Shown: positions 43,245-53,264, counted from the first letter of the stretch. The stretch is 64,000 nt of DNA from Anaerolineae bacterium (GCA_022843385.1 JALHNT010000012.1:1-64000); one strand, 5' to 3'. Notes: generated from the letters alone by a model not told the origin. Program-made: numbers and translations.

Positions 43245-44600
43245 ATGAACGACAAGGGAATGCGTAAATTCACCCTCATCTGGCTGGGGCAAATGGTGTC
43301 GCTGTTCGGGACGGCCACCACCCGTTTTGCCCTGCTGACCTGGGCTTATGAGCAGACCGGGCAGGCGACCTCGCTGGCGCTGCTCGGCTTCTTCAGCTAC
43401 AGCCTGTACATCCTGCTCAGTCCGATGGCCGGGGTAATCGTGGATCGGCTGGATCGGCGATTAGTGCTGATCGTCAGCGACCTGGGAGCTGGCACCATGA
43501 CTGCCATCCTGCTGCTGCTCTACAGCAGTGGTCAATTACAGGTATGGCATCTCTATCTGGCCGAAGCGCTGACCGGCGCGTTCGAAGCCTTTCAGCTCCC
43601 CGCTTATGCCGCAGCCACCACCATGCTCCTCCCTAAAGAACACTACGGGCGCGCCAGCGGAATGCGCTCGCTGTCCTATTCGGCATCACAGGTGGTGGCC
43701 CCGGCCTTCGCTGGCATCGCCCTGAATGCTATCGGATTAGGCGGCATTATGCTGATCGATGTCGCAACATTCTTCGCCGGTATCGCGCCCCTGCTCTTCA
43801 TCACCATCCCGCGCCCCGTGGCTCCGGCACAGATAGCGGGTCAACCGCGCAGCAGCCTGTGGACCGAGATGCTGGCCGGCTTCGGCTACATCCGGGCTCG
43901 CGGCGGGCTGATGGGATTGCTCTTCATCTATTCCGGCATCAATCTGGCGGCGGCGCTGACCTATTTCGCCGTGCTGGCTCCGCTGGTGCTGGCACGCACC
44001 GGCGGCGATACCGTCGCGCTCGGCAGCGTCCAGGCAGCGTTGGGGGCGGGCGGCATCCTGGGTGGCATCGTCATGAGCGTGTGGGGTGGGCCGAAGCGCC
44101 GCATTCATGGCATCCTGGCGTTGGGGGCGGTCTCGTTTCTGGTGGGCGACTTCCTGACGGCGGTCGGGCGCAGCGTGCCAGTGTGGATGTTCGCCGAGTT
44201 TTTTGCCACCTTCTTCGTCCCCTTCATCGTCGGCGCGGATCGTTCGATCTGGCAGAGCAAAGTGGAACCAGCCATGCAGGGGCGGGTGTTCGCCATCCAG
44301 AACCTGTTGCAGCAGGCATCTCTGCCCATCGGGTATCTGGTGGCCGGGCCGCTGGCCGACCAGGTCTTTGAACCCGCCATGCGCGAGGGCGGATCGCTGG
44401 CCGGGATATTCGGCGGTTTGCTCGGCACCGGGCCGGGAGCAGGCATGGCTTTGATGTTCATCTGCACCTCAATCTTCGGCTGCGTCGTTTGTCTGAGCGG
44501 CTATCTATTCCCCTCGGTGCGCAACATCGAGGACGATCTGCCAGATCACGACGTCGTGCCCGATGAGTCCGATGCAGCCTATGGTACTGGTGCCGCATAA
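43245..44600 (+). CDS. MFS transporter
   Basis: 451 residues from ATG 43245 (AGGA upstream); the longer frame from 43191 runs through the terminator stem. Twelve helices, with GVIVDRLDRRLVLIVSDLGA near residue 65, typical of macrolide/MefA-like MFS_3 exporters. The acidic soluble tail DDLPDHDVVPDESDAAYG is unusual. Substrate unknown. Confidence 0.85.
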   Translation: MNDKGMRKFTLIWLGQMVSLFGTATTRFALLTWAYEQTGQATSLALLGFFSYSLYILLSPMAGVIVDRLDRRLVLIVSDLGAGTMTAILLLLYSSGQLQVWHLYLAEALTGAFEAFQLPAYAAATTMLLPKEHYGRASGMRSLSYSASQVVAPAFAGIALNAIGLGGIMLIDVATFFAGIAPLLFITIPRPVAPAQIAGQPRSSLWTEMLAGFGYIRARGGLMGLLFIYSGINLAAALTYFAVLAPLVLARTGGDTVALGSVQAALGAGGILGGIVMSVWGGPKRRIHGILALGAVSFLVGDFLTAVGRSVPVWMFAEFFATFFVPFIVGADRSIWQSKVEPAMQGRVFAIQNLLQQASLPIGYLVAGPLADQVFEPAMREGGSLAGIFGGLLGTGPGAGMALMFICTSIFGCVVCLSGYLFPSVRNIEDDLPDHDVVPDESDAAYGTGAA

Positions 44601-44724
44601 AGCGCTTCTGCACTACAATCAGCATATAAAGAGCGAAGGGCAACAGCAGGGCAAGCGCCTTGTACCCCAACGCCGATTTGGCATAAGCTAGAGATAGACC
44701 GTTTTTATGACATGGAGGAAACTG

Positions 44725-45879
44725 ATGCGAAGAAGCACCCTGTATTTATTGATCGCGCTCATCGTGCTGTCCCTGGCCGGAAGCGCATTTGCCCAGGCCC
44801 CGACCGCCACGCCCGCCAACCCCAACGCCAACATCACCTGGCCGCCGCCGGTTTATGTCCTGCGCGGTGCTTTCACCATTCGCGGCTCGGCCAACCTGCC
44901 CAACATGACCAACTGGCTGCTGGAATATCAGGCCATCGTTGACGCTGGCGTGGCGACGCCTGACCCCGCTGCCTGGCTGCCGATCACCCTGCCCAGCCGC
45001 AGCGCCATTCAGGATGCGGTGCTGGCGGTCTGGGATACCACCACGGTGCCGGATGGCCTGTGGCGGCTGCGCCTGACCATCAATCTGGCGAACAACACCC
45101 GCGTTGTGACCGAAGTGAGTCCGCTGCGCGTCGAGAATTTCCCGCCACCCTTTGCCGGCGTGGTGCAGAATGTGCCGACCCAGGCACCCCAGGTGCTGCC
45201 CACCCTGATCCCGACGCCGACCGCCTTCTCCACCAATCCGACGGCTACCGCCAACCGCAACGCCAATGTGCGCCGGGGCGATGGCACGCAGTATGAAGTG
45301 ATCGGCAACCTTCCGGCAGGAGCCTCGGTTCCGATTGTTGGTATCAGCAGCCTCGGCACCGGCTGGTATCTCATCATCCTGCCCAACGGCGCGCAGGGTT
45401 GGGTCGCCCCCAGCGTGGTCGATGTGACCGGCGACTTCCGCAATGTGCCGCGCATCAACCCACCGCCCCCGCCATCGCCAACGCCCATCCCGATCACGAA
45501 CACACCCGCCAGCAGCGTCAATCTGGTGGCCGGTAATTTCCGCTTCGATCCGGGTTCACCCAACTGTAACCAGGCCTTCAGCGTCTTCATCGACATCGCC
45601 AACCAGGGCAGCGTCATCAGCCCGCCAGCGGTCTTCACCGTGCAGGATTTCCGCCGCGCTGACGGCTCGTTCCAGGTGCAGAACAGCATCAGTATCCCCA
45701 GCATCAATCCGGGACAGACCATCAACGTCGGCCCGGTCACGCTCTCCGTTGCGACCTTCTACAACGAAGAACATGTGCTGCGCATGGTGGTTGATCCAGG
45801 GAATGCTGTCTTCGAGAACAACGAAAGCGACAACATTCGCGAGGCGATCTACTTTCTGAACAAGGCCGCCTGCCCGTAA
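44725..45879 (+). CDS. Secreted SH3b + CARDB protein
   Basis: 384 residues from ATG 44725, six bases after GGAGG; the ATG at 44707 is too close to that site. Signal peptide LYLLIALIVLSLAGSAFAQA. An N-terminal beta domain is followed by a bacterial SH3 domain at ~190-240 (NVRRGDGTQYEVIGNLPAG; GWVAPSVVDV) and a C-terminal CARDB-like adhesion domain (VDPGNAVFENNESDNIR). Pro/Thr linkers separate them. Probably binds cell-wall or surface polymers. Confidence 0.82.
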   Translation: MRRSTLYLLIALIVLSLAGSAFAQAPTATPANPNANITWPPPVYVLRGAFTIRGSANLPNMTNWLLEYQAIVDAGVATPDPAAWLPITLPSRSAIQDAVLAVWDTTTVPDGLWRLRLTINLANNTRVVTEVSPLRVENFPPPFAGVVQNVPTQAPQVLPTLIPTPTAFSTNPTATANRNANVRRGDGTQYEVIGNLPAGASVPIVGISSLGTGWYLIILPNGAQGWVAPSVVDVTGDFRNVPRINPPPPPSPTPIPITNTPASSVNLVAGNFRFDPGSPNCNQAFSVFIDIANQGSVISPPAVFTVQDFRRADGSFQVQNSISIPSINPGQTINVGPVTLSVATFYNEEHVLRMVVDPGNAVFENNESDNIREAIYFLNKAACP

Positions 45880-45906
45880 GGTCAACGGAATCTATTCCGG
45901 TTGCCA

Positions 45907-46656
45907 TCAGGCCGGGGCGAACACCGTACCCGTCCCGGCCTGTAACCCCGCCAGATTGGTGATGACCGCCCGGCTGACACCGGTCTCCAGCGCATACAGC
46001 GCCGTCTGCACTTTAGGGATCATGCCGCCGAAGATCGTGCCATCGGCGATCAGCGCCTCGGTTTCGGCTGGCGTCAGCGATGACCTGACCTGCCCGTTCA
46101 CCAGCACACCTTCGACATTGGTCAGGAAGATGACGCGCTCGGCCTGAATCGCTTTCGCCAGCGCCCCGGCCACATGATCGGCGTTGACGTTGTAATTCGT
46201 CCCCTCGCCCAGACACACCGGCGCCACCACCGGCGTGATGCCGGCTTCCAGCAGGCGCAGCAGCACATCACCCCGCGCCGCCACGACACGCCCGGTGAAG
46301 CCCATATCCTGCTGCGGATGCGGCATCTTCTCTGCCCGCACCAATCCCTGATCGACGCCGCTCAGTCCCAGCGCCTCCAGACCGGCTTGCAGCAGCACCC
46401 GCACCAAGCGCTTGTTGACACTGCCACACAACACCATCTCGACCACTTTGAGCGACTCGGCATCAGTGATGCGCACACCATCCAGATAGCGTGGCTCGAT
46501 GCCCATCACCTTTTGCAGGGCGCTGATTTCCGCCCCGCCGCCATGCACCACAACGGTCGGGGCCTTCAATCCCCGGATAGCCGCGGCAAATGTTGTCAGA
46601 TAAGCGGGATCATCGAGTTCGTGACCACTGACTTTGATGAGGATTGGCGCTGGCAT
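45907..46656 (-). CDS. argB: Acetylglutamate kinase family (ArgB/LysZ)
   Basis: 249 residues. Amino-acid kinase motifs: ILIKVSGHEL at the start, VVHGGGAEISAL near 38, YNVNADHVAGALAKA near 155 and GGMIPKVQTALYAL near 210. Phosphorylates N-acetylglutamate in arginine synthesis, or the LysW-linked analogue in lysine synthesis. No other arg or lysW-type genes are in the window, so the two cannot be separated by context. Convergent with the SH3/CARDB gene. Confidence 0.82.
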   Translation of the reverse strand: MPAPILIKVSGHELDDPAYLTTFAAAIRGLKAPTVVVHGGGAEISALQKVMGIEPRYLDGVRITDAESLKVVEMVLCGSVNKRLVRVLLQAGLEALGLSGVDQGLVRAEKMPHPQQDMGFTGRVVAARGDVLLRLLEAGITPVVAPVCLGEGTNYNVNADHVAGALAKAIQAERVIFLTNVEGVLVNGQVRSSLTPAETEALIADGTIFGGMIPKVQTALYALETGVSRAVITNLAGLQAGTGTVFAPA

Positions 46657-47206
46657 AGTCTCTCGTATTGGCTAATATGGATCGATGAAGCGCGTATTAT
46701 GTACTGGCCGATGAGGAATGAAAAGAGATGGTTGGGCATTGCGGATGGGGTTCTAGAACGGAATGACAATTTTGTCAATCCTATATTAAGAATTAACCCA
46801 ATACCCTTAACACTCCATGAAGAACTAGCGAGGTTCAACAAAAATCAGCTATAGTGTGTGGGTAGATTAACCCATACGAGCCAAACGCTGATCTGGTTTA
46901 ATTACAAGCGTCCAAACTCGCCAAGTGCGATCTTTGAGTAGGTGACATCATGTTAGACTCTGCAAGACTGACGACCAGACACCGCAGCGCCATAACACCC
47001 CCCTCCCATCACTGCTACAACGTGCCTGCCTATGAGCAAGTGGGTGTCGTCCCGACACGCGACAACGCTTCGATTCACACCGAATTCTGCATTAATTTCT
47101 GAGCCAACCTGAAGCCTGCTCGCTCGTCCGATCAGGTCGTTTTGGCGTACCTGATGACCGGCTACCGGCGTCCATGTTGGCGTTTTTGACGTTCAAGGAT
47201 TTTTGA
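46657..47206. other. 550-bp gap without a supported gene
   Basis: AT-richer than the flanks at 46740-46860. No RNA gene, strong promoter or repeat match was identified; short open frames lack ribosome-binding sites and family features. Confidence 0.5.
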
Positions 47207-48652
47207 ATGACGGATTTTATTTTCAAGCAGTTGATTAACGGAAATTGGGTCGAAGCCGCCAACGGCGGAGTCTGGCCGCTGGTCAACCCGGCCACCGAGT
47301 CAGTCATCATGGATGTGCCGTTCGGCGACGCCGCCGACGCTGAGGCAGCCATCGATGCGGCTGCGGCGGCCTTCCCTTCCTGGTCGCGCAAGACCCCCTA
47401 CCAGCGCGCCGACGTGCTGATGAACACAGCCCAGTGGATTCTGGCGCGGGTCGAGCAGCTTGCGCCGATCACCACCGAAGAGAGTGGCAAACCGTTGAGC
47501 GAGTCGCTGGCCGAGTGGCGCAGCGCTGCCAATTATCTGATCTGGAATGCCGAGGAATGCAAGCGAGCCTATGGCCGCAGCATCCCGGCGCGGCTGCCCA
47601 CCCGCCGCATCCTGGTGGTGCAGCAAGCGCTGGGTGTCATCGGCACCATCACCGCCTGGAACTTCCCGGTCTACAACATTGTCCGCTGCTGGTCGGCGGC
47701 GCTGGCGGCTGGCTGCACCGTCGTCGGACGACCCTCGGAATATACGCCGCGCTCGGCCATGATGATGGCGCAGGCGCTTCACGAATCCGGCGCACCGGCG
47801 GGGGTCATCAACTGCATCAACGGCGACCCGGCAGCGATGGCCCAGGTCATGCTCAAGGATGTGCGGCTGCGTAAGATCAGCTTCACCGGCAGCACCCGCG
47901 TCGGCAAGCTGCTGCTGGATGGCGCATCGCAGACCGTGACCAAGCTGGCGCTGGAGCTGGGCGGGAATGCGCCGGTGATCGTCTTCCCCGATGTGAATGT
48001 GACCGAAGTTGCCAAGCAAGCCGTCGCCTGGAAGTACCGTAACGCCGGGCAGGTGTGCGTCGCGCCGCAGCGTTTCTATGTCCACAGCCGCGTCCTGGAA
48101 GAATTCACCGAGCGCGTGGCCGAGCAGTCACGTGCGCTCCGGCTGGGGAACGGTCTGACCCAGGGGACCGAGGTCGGCCCGCTGATTAATGCCGTGCAGC
48201 GGGATCGAGTGGAAGCGATGGTGGCGGAAGCCGTCGCCCAGGGGGCAGAAACGCTCAGTGGTGGCTCACGCCCGGGCGATATGCCCAAAGGCTACTTCTA
48301 CAGCCCAACGGTCATCACCAACCTCACCGAAGACATGCGGCTGTATCGGGAGGAAATTTTCGGGCCGGTGCTGCCCATCGTCGGGTTCAGTGACCCGGAT
48401 GAAGCGCTGGCGTTGGCGAACGCGACCCCGTATGGGTTAGCGGCATTTGTGCAAACCAATGATCTGAACACCTCTATTCGCATGTACGAAGGATTGGAGT
48501 TTGGCATGATCTGCGTCAATGATTGGCTGCCTGCCACCCCGGAAGCGCCCTTCGGGGGAATCAAACAGAGTGGATTGGGGCGTGAATGTGGCCTGGAAGG
48601 GCTGGAGGAATATATGGAAGCGAAGACTGTCTTCATCGGAGGTGTCACATGA
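47207..48652 (+). CDS. NAD(P)-dependent aldehyde dehydrogenase (succinate-semialdehyde type)
   Basis: 481 residues. Catalytic Glu in LALELGGNAPV near 250 and Cys in NAGQVCVAPQRF near 285; cofactor region ITAWNFPVY near 148. C-terminal EAPFGGIKQSGLGRECG is typical. Closest by feel to GabD-type succinate-semialdehyde or glycolaldehyde dehydrogenases. AAGGA seven bases before ATG. The stop overlaps the next gene's start (ATGA), so it works with the GNAT protein. Confidence 0.87.
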   Translation: MTDFIFKQLINGNWVEAANGGVWPLVNPATESVIMDVPFGDAADAEAAIDAAAAAFPSWSRKTPYQRADVLMNTAQWILARVEQLAPITTEESGKPLSESLAEWRSAANYLIWNAEECKRAYGRSIPARLPTRRILVVQQALGVIGTITAWNFPVYNIVRCWSAALAAGCTVVGRPSEYTPRSAMMMAQALHESGAPAGVINCINGDPAAMAQVMLKDVRLRKISFTGSTRVGKLLLDGASQTVTKLALELGGNAPVIVFPDVNVTEVAKQAVAWKYRNAGQVCVAPQRFYVHSRVLEEFTERVAEQSRALRLGNGLTQGTEVGPLINAVQRDRVEAMVAEAVAQGAETLSGGSRPGDMPKGYFYSPTVITNLTEDMRLYREEIFGPVLPIVGFSDPDEALALANATPYGLAAFVQTNDLNTSIRMYEGLEFGMICVNDWLPATPEAPFGGIKQSGLGRECGLEGLEEYMEAKTVFIGGVT

Positions 48653-49341
48653 TGCCCAAGCACCCGCACCACCACCATCTGCGCGGACACCTGCGCGCCG
48701 TGGTCGTGCCAACAACCCCGCAGTATGCGCGTCCGCTGGAGAAAATCCAGCCGTTGATCTTCCCCACGCTGAAGCCGGAAGAATTGTTCACTGAAGCCCA
48801 TTACCTGCATCATCACCGCCTGTTCCCCCAGGGACAGTTCACCGCCCTGGTGCACCAGGATGGGCATTGGGTGGTGGCCGGTTCGACGGTGACCTTCCGC
48901 ATCAATTTCAGTTTCTTTGAAAAAGAACACAGTTTTGAAGAGGCGATTGATAGCGGCTGGTTGAGCAACCACAACCCCGAAGGCGAGTGGCTGTATGGAG
49001 CCGATGTCAGCGTGCATCCGGATTATCGCGGGCTGGGTCTTTCGAAGATGCTCTACGATGCGCGGCGGGCGCTGGTGCGGCGGTTGAATCTGCGTGGCGA
49101 AGTGGCCGGCGGGATGCTGCCCGGTTATTATCGTTATCGCGATCAGATGGACATCGAGACCTATGTCGATAAAGTGGTGGCGGGTGAACTGACCGACCCA
49201 ACGCTGACGGCTCAGGTGCGCTCCGGCTTCCGCGTCAAGCGCGTCCTCTACAACCACATCACTGACCCCCGCTCTAACAACTGCGCCGCCCTCATCGTGC
49301 GGCAGAACCCACAATATCATCCGAGCTACGTCTATGCTTAA
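48649..49341 (+). CDS. GNAT-family acetyltransferase
   Basis: 230 residues from ATG 48649, with GGAGG six bases upstream and an ATGA overlap with the aldehyde dehydrogenase stop. Acetyl-CoA site: VHPDYRGLGLSKMLYDARR near residue 120. The His-rich N-terminus (HPHHHHLRGH) might bind metal. Acceptor unknown; coupling suggests it acts on an amine related to the aldehyde. Confidence 0.8.
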   Translation: MMPKHPHHHHLRGHLRAVVVPTTPQYARPLEKIQPLIFPTLKPEELFTEAHYLHHHRLFPQGQFTALVHQDGHWVVAGSTVTFRINFSFFEKEHSFEEAIDSGWLSNHNPEGEWLYGADVSVHPDYRGLGLSKMLYDARRALVRRLNLRGEVAGGMLPGYYRYRDQMDIETYVDKVVAGELTDPTLTAQVRSGFRVKRVLYNHITDPRSNNCAALIVRQNPQYHPSYVYA

Positions 49342-49381
49342 TCAGGCGGAGTAATGGAAACCGAATCCATCGCGTCTTCTT

Positions 49382-49417
49382 AACCCCGCTGGTGAGGCAC
49401 CAACGGGGTTTTTCTTT
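49382..49417 (+). terminator. Rho-independent terminator of the ALDH-GNAT pair
   Basis: Stem AACCCCGCTGGTG/CACCAACGGGGTT with a 3-base loop and one mismatch, followed by TTTCTTTT. Starts 40 bases after the GNAT stop. Confidence 0.85.
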
Positions 49418-49511
49418 TGTAGGGACAGGTCAGTTACTGCTTCTGCGACACGCTGCTGCTAAAAGACCTGCACATCCCGCTTGGGATTGCTCCAGTGGCG
49501 CACGACAGTGG

Positions 49512-50210
49512 TCACATGGACAGATAATGCGGATCACCTTGCACCCAACCAATGAACAGACGTATGTCGTGATAGCGTGTCACTTCGCTGAGCGCTTCTG
49601 ATTGAATCGCAACATCGTAAGCTGCGGCAAGAGCTTCAAAGGCTGAGAAATTCGCGTGGATTAGGCTGAATGAATGCACTAGCATAATCGCGTAACGCGC
49701 ATTGAATGTCTCTGCTTCAATCACGGCACTGGCGGTGCGCTGAATGAGTTGATAGGCAACCGGATCGGCGCGTTCCTCAGCGAGTTGCACTTTGTCAAGC
49801 AACTGCTTCAGGCGCTTGCGGCGGTTCTCTAAGTCGCCATCCCTCTTCCACGCGGAAACCGACTGGTTGCTGTTCCCGAACGGCTCGTCCACTTTGCCTT
49901 CAACCGTGATGCTCACCAGTTGGCCGTCAGCCGCTTTAGCCAATACAAAAACGTCACTATGAGGCGGTTCTCCGTGACCAGCAAGTGGTGTGATTTTCTC
50001 TGGAATAACCAGCAACGGCTCGGTATGGCGCAGTGATCGCTCTGGAGACGAAGCAAAGAGATGCTGGATTTCTGGCGGCCAGCCATTTGAGCCGTTCCAA
50101 CTATGGGCCAGTGTTCGAGCTGAGTAACCCGTTCGCCAGTGCTTCGCCGGGTCTTTAAGATACCGCTGCCAATCGTCCGGGCTGGTCGCAGATACAAAAA
50201 TGCGGGTCAT
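49512..50210 (-). CDS. DUF6946-like protein of unknown function
   Basis: 232 residues. N-terminus DPAKHWRTGYSARTLAHSW and the central SITVEGKVDEPFG match my memory of DUF6946. The latter resembles a nuclease-like ExK strand of the PD-(D/E)XK fold, but that is speculative. No membrane segments. Neighbours are unrelated small genes. Confidence 0.65.
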   Translation of the reverse strand: MTRIFVSATSPDDWQRYLKDPAKHWRTGYSARTLAHSWNGSNGWPPEIQHLFASSPERSLRHTEPLLVIPEKITPLAGHGEPPHSDVFVLAKAADGQLVSITVEGKVDEPFGNSNQSVSAWKRDGDLENRRKRLKQLLDKVQLAEERADPVAYQLIQRTASAVIEAETFNARYAIMLVHSFSLIHANFSAFEALAAAYDVAIQSEALSEVTRYHDIRLFIGWVQGDPHYLSM

Positions 50211-50448
50211 GATTGCTTCTCATCAATTTACCAACACTACATACGATAACTCAATATCTGCCGTTCAGAAGCAGTCCCACGGTCTCTCCACCATCATCAT
50301 ACTGACTCTGCCTGAAGCAGACAGCGAGAGCAAGACCGGCACCCTGATTCCCAAAGACCGGTGCGCCGCACAACAATGTGCATAAAGAACTCCTGGCAGG
50401 TGCTAGAATAAAAACCAATCATCGAATTGAAACTCGAGGAATACACGA

Positions 50449-50907
50449 ATGAGTCTCTACTTCGATATGGTTATCAATTGTGATTTGCGCGAGGATACGC
50501 CCGATGATGTCATTGAGATCATTAGAAGTCTCACCCAGACTGGCTACCGTTTGGGATTCACCCCACAAATGGATGTACCAGGTAAGGGAAATGTCTGGTT
50601 TCAGTTCGATGATTATCACTTTCTCGCACCGCTACCAGAGCAAGATGTTATCTCAAACTTCCGGCGTGTACATCGCTTAACCATACTCGATGAAGGCAAC
50701 CGAGAAGTATACCAATTCCGATTGCAGTATTGTGCCAGTTGGATTCATGATGATTTTTGGGCACATCACCATATCCCTTTTGTATATTGGCTTGCCCAAT
50801 ATTCGTGCGAAGGGTTTATTGGCTACTACATCGAAACCAATGCATCGACTTCAAGACTCAATCCACTTGTCGTTTTAAATCGCAGTCTAAAGGAGCCTAA
50901 CACTTAG
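50449..50907 (+). CDS. Unknown 152-residue protein, AT-rich
   Basis: GAGGA lies eight bases before ATG 50449. The sequence is rich in aromatic residues (FRRVHRLTILDEGNREVYQF; IPFVYWLAQYSCEGF), without signal peptide or membrane helix. I do not recognise a family. The gene and its surroundings (50.2-51.2 kb) are AT-richer than the rest of the window, suggesting acquired DNA. The following 240 bases hold no supported gene. Confidence 0.6.
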   Translation: MSLYFDMVINCDLREDTPDDVIEIIRSLTQTGYRLGFTPQMDVPGKGNVWFQFDDYHFLAPLPEQDVISNFRRVHRLTILDEGNREVYQFRLQYCASWIHDDFWAHHHIPFVYWLAQYSCEGFIGYYIETNASTSRLNPLVVLNRSLKEPNT

Positions 50908-51147
50908 ACTCACTTGCTCCGCAAACATCGTGTTTATCATTACCGTCCTACATCAGCAGGGTGTTTTGTATTTGGAGATATTGCTATGAGCCTATTGCAG
51001 ACCTATTTGAGGTCATCGTGGACGCGTCCGTCGCCTTATTGATCGCAAACTATGAGACGGCAAAATACAGATCCCCAATTAACAGCATGTACGCACTGGC
51101 AAAGAAGATGAAGCACCTGACAGTTCGTGACCTGTCGCTGTTCAGGA

Positions 51148-51753
51148 TCACGGATTTTGGGCAGGCGGATTGACATAGTCCCGCAGGTATTCAAATTCAT
51201 ACTGCATCAATCCCCAGAATGATTCGAAACGAATCGCTCCTGGCCGCCAATGGGCATAGTAGTAGGCTTCCCACTCGCCATCAGCGTTAATGCGCTCCGG
51301 GTTGAGGATATAGCGCGCCGTTCCAGCTTCCTCTTTTTCACTGATGGCGATCAATGCCTGGAGGTGTTGCAGAAAGCTGCCGGTATCATCGTCTTGCGGA
51401 TAGGTCTCTTTTGCTTCGGCCTGCCAGCTCAACCAGAATTCGAGATCGTCTTTCTCAAGCGCCAGGAATGGATCCACCTCCTGAAGCGCATACAGGCGCG
51501 GGACGAGCATCCCCACCTGCAAGAAACCATTGGATGTCAGCAGAAATTGTCTGTAGGACGGGGGCAATCTTAAACCGAGACGGGTCTCAAGCGCCTGTAC
51601 TTCGGCTTCGGTCCCAGCGTCCTTGCCTAACCAGCCGGCCTTAACCGCCTGAACCACGCCCGGTGGATAGTACGGCAGGTCACCTCGATCCAGCCGTTCC
51701 AGGAGCAAATCATTGTATTGTTTCAGCCAAGTACCCCAGTCGGTTGTATCCAT
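51148..51753 (-). CDS. SMI1/KNR4 (SUKH) family protein
   Basis: 201 residues. The N-terminal LETRLGLRLPPSYRQFLLTSNGF-like region (here around residues 50-72) is the SUKH signature, followed by an acidic middle and FWGLMQYEFEYLRDYV at the end. SUKH proteins often act as immunity proteins to nuclease or contact toxins. No toxin gene is adjacent, so that role is only possible. Confidence 0.8.
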   Translation of the reverse strand: MDTTDWGTWLKQYNDLLLERLDRGDLPYYPPGVVQAVKAGWLGKDAGTEAEVQALETRLGLRLPPSYRQFLLTSNGFLQVGMLVPRLYALQEVDPFLALEKDDLEFWLSWQAEAKETYPQDDDTGSFLQHLQALIAISEKEEAGTARYILNPERINADGEWEAYYYAHWRPGAIRFESFWGLMQYEFEYLRDYVNPPAQNP

Positions 51754-51838
51754 GTTTCAACCTCATCCACATGTGATGTGTTCAGGTCTGGCAGATCGCG
51801 TCATTCCTCAGCGACGACACGCTGATAGAGAAGGACGA

Positions 51839-52561
51839 CTAATCCTCAAGTGAGATGATGTCGCCTACGCGAATAGAGCCTTTGCGCTCAGTCGAACCAT
51901 AGATGCCGAGGCAAGTCTCGTGCTGTTGAGCGATGGTCTTCAGGACGGTCGCATCTTTCTCAAGGGTCACTGGATCGAAGTTGACCATTACACAGCGTAT
52001 GTCGCGTTCAGTCACGTGCATGGCTGGCGCATCGAGCGCAGTCCCGAATCGAAGCCGCCTTCCGACCCAGGTATCTTCAGCAAACGGTCGTCCATCCAGA
52101 AGTTCCACCACGATATTGGGTCTGAAGCGGGCGATCTCAAGCGTCCGGCTGGTTTCGTGACTGACTGCGGCGATGGTTTCCTGGCTGATGAGGGACAAGG
52201 CGGCCTGGTCGAAAATTCCGCTATCCAACCGCATCGGATGCACCGCCGCGCCATACACATGGCTGATGCGCTCGGCCAAGCGCGCATCGGAAAGCGCCAG
52301 CTCCAATCCGTCTGGTGTCTGCACCTGGATTAAACCGTTTGCGCTGTCGCCATTGGCGTAACGCGGCTGGTAAAGCAGCAGGTCGGGACAACGGCTGGCG
52401 GTCAGCCAGGGCATCCCAACCAGCTCGTTGGTGCGGACAAAGGCGAAGCGCCGGTCGCCTTCAAAGCCGTGCCAGCCCAGTTCAATCTCGGTTAGCGTCT
52501 CGCCAGCCATTGACTTGACCGGGTAGCGATACAGCGCACGCACGACCGCAACTTGTGTCAT
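51839..52561 (-). CDS. MOSC-domain protein
   Basis: 240 residues. N-terminal MOSC_N strand ALYRYPVKSMAGETLTEIEL, then the MOSC core with RFRPNIVVELLDGRPFAEDTW and RDIRCVMVNFDP. The usual conserved Cys is present in DIRCVMVN. These proteins transfer sulfur or act as molybdenum-cofactor amidoxime reductase subunits. No Mo-enzyme gene is next to it. Confidence 0.85.
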   Translation of the reverse strand: MTQVAVVRALYRYPVKSMAGETLTEIELGWHGFEGDRRFAFVRTNELVGMPWLTASRCPDLLLYQPRYANGDSANGLIQVQTPDGLELALSDARLAERISHVYGAAVHPMRLDSGIFDQAALSLISQETIAAVSHETSRTLEIARFRPNIVVELLDGRPFAEDTWVGRRLRFGTALDAPAMHVTERDIRCVMVNFDPVTLEKDATVLKTIAQQHETCLGIYGSTERKGSIRVGDIISLED

Positions 52562-52775
52562 TGATCGGTTTCCCTTGCAGACAGCAGCGACTCGTCATGC
52601 GGTTTAGCATAACCGATTTTCTGCATCTTGACCGTTTCAGTGCGCCTAAGGGTCAGAGGCACCAGAAAGGATTTCACCCTGCCTGAAACGCACGGCTCAA
52701 GGTTTCGGCACATCAGCGTCAACACTCATCAGGCTCATATCCAGCGACTTCCGCACTCAGACCATCAAAGATATC
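52562..52775. other. Non-coding stretch before R1 copy B
   Basis: No gene, terminator or recognised repeat seen. Confidence 0.4.
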
Positions 52776-53264
52776 CTCCCTCAACCTCGATTTTTCTCAA
52801 CCACTTTCTAACCTTATGCCGACAGTCTTAACCGCCGCGCTCCTGCAAAACGGTTAGCACCGACTCAGCTTAAGTCGTACCAAAAAGTTTACCAAAAGTT
52901 CACCCGTAACGGGGTAATCCGGGGTAATCTTCTCGTAGGCGGTGTGGCCTGCCACACCGGTTCACGAACCACCCGCCCAATCGTTCGTCACGACGGTTCT
53001 GAATCAGGGTTGAGGGAAATGTTCACAAAATGCACGTTTGACTTTGACGACTTTGACGACTTTGACGACTTTTGCGAACCGCATTCTCTCGGACTATCGA
53101 CTGATTCACAAACTGCAAAAAGGGCGATGCAGAATTTGCCGCATTTGCAGAATCTTGTGCGGGTTCACTCGGTATTCTCTCTATATTCTCTGTGTCCTCT
53201 GTGTTCGACTTTCTGTCTTTGTCACTCTGTCGGTGTCTGTCCGACGACGACGACGACACAAAAC
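52776..53264. repeat. Composite dispersed repeat R1, copy B (non-coding)
   Basis: Matches copy A (3668-4478) in three blocks: 52776-52939, 53017-53080 (one more TTTGACGAC unit than copy A) and 53102-53264 (ends in a GAC triplet run and ACACAAAA). Blocks 2 and 3 are only about 20 bases apart, so this copy lacks the R2 insertion. A diverged palindrome follows block 1 at ~52935-52980. Confidence 0.8.

Noticed and set aside
46657-47206. Possible small genes or RNA in the 550-bp gap
   Set aside because: Short frames lack start signals; no convincing tRNA, riboswitch or terminator structure seen by eye.
50961-51173. 70-residue plus-strand frame
   Set aside because: No ribosome-binding site or recognisable features, and its end overlaps the SUKH gene on the other strand.
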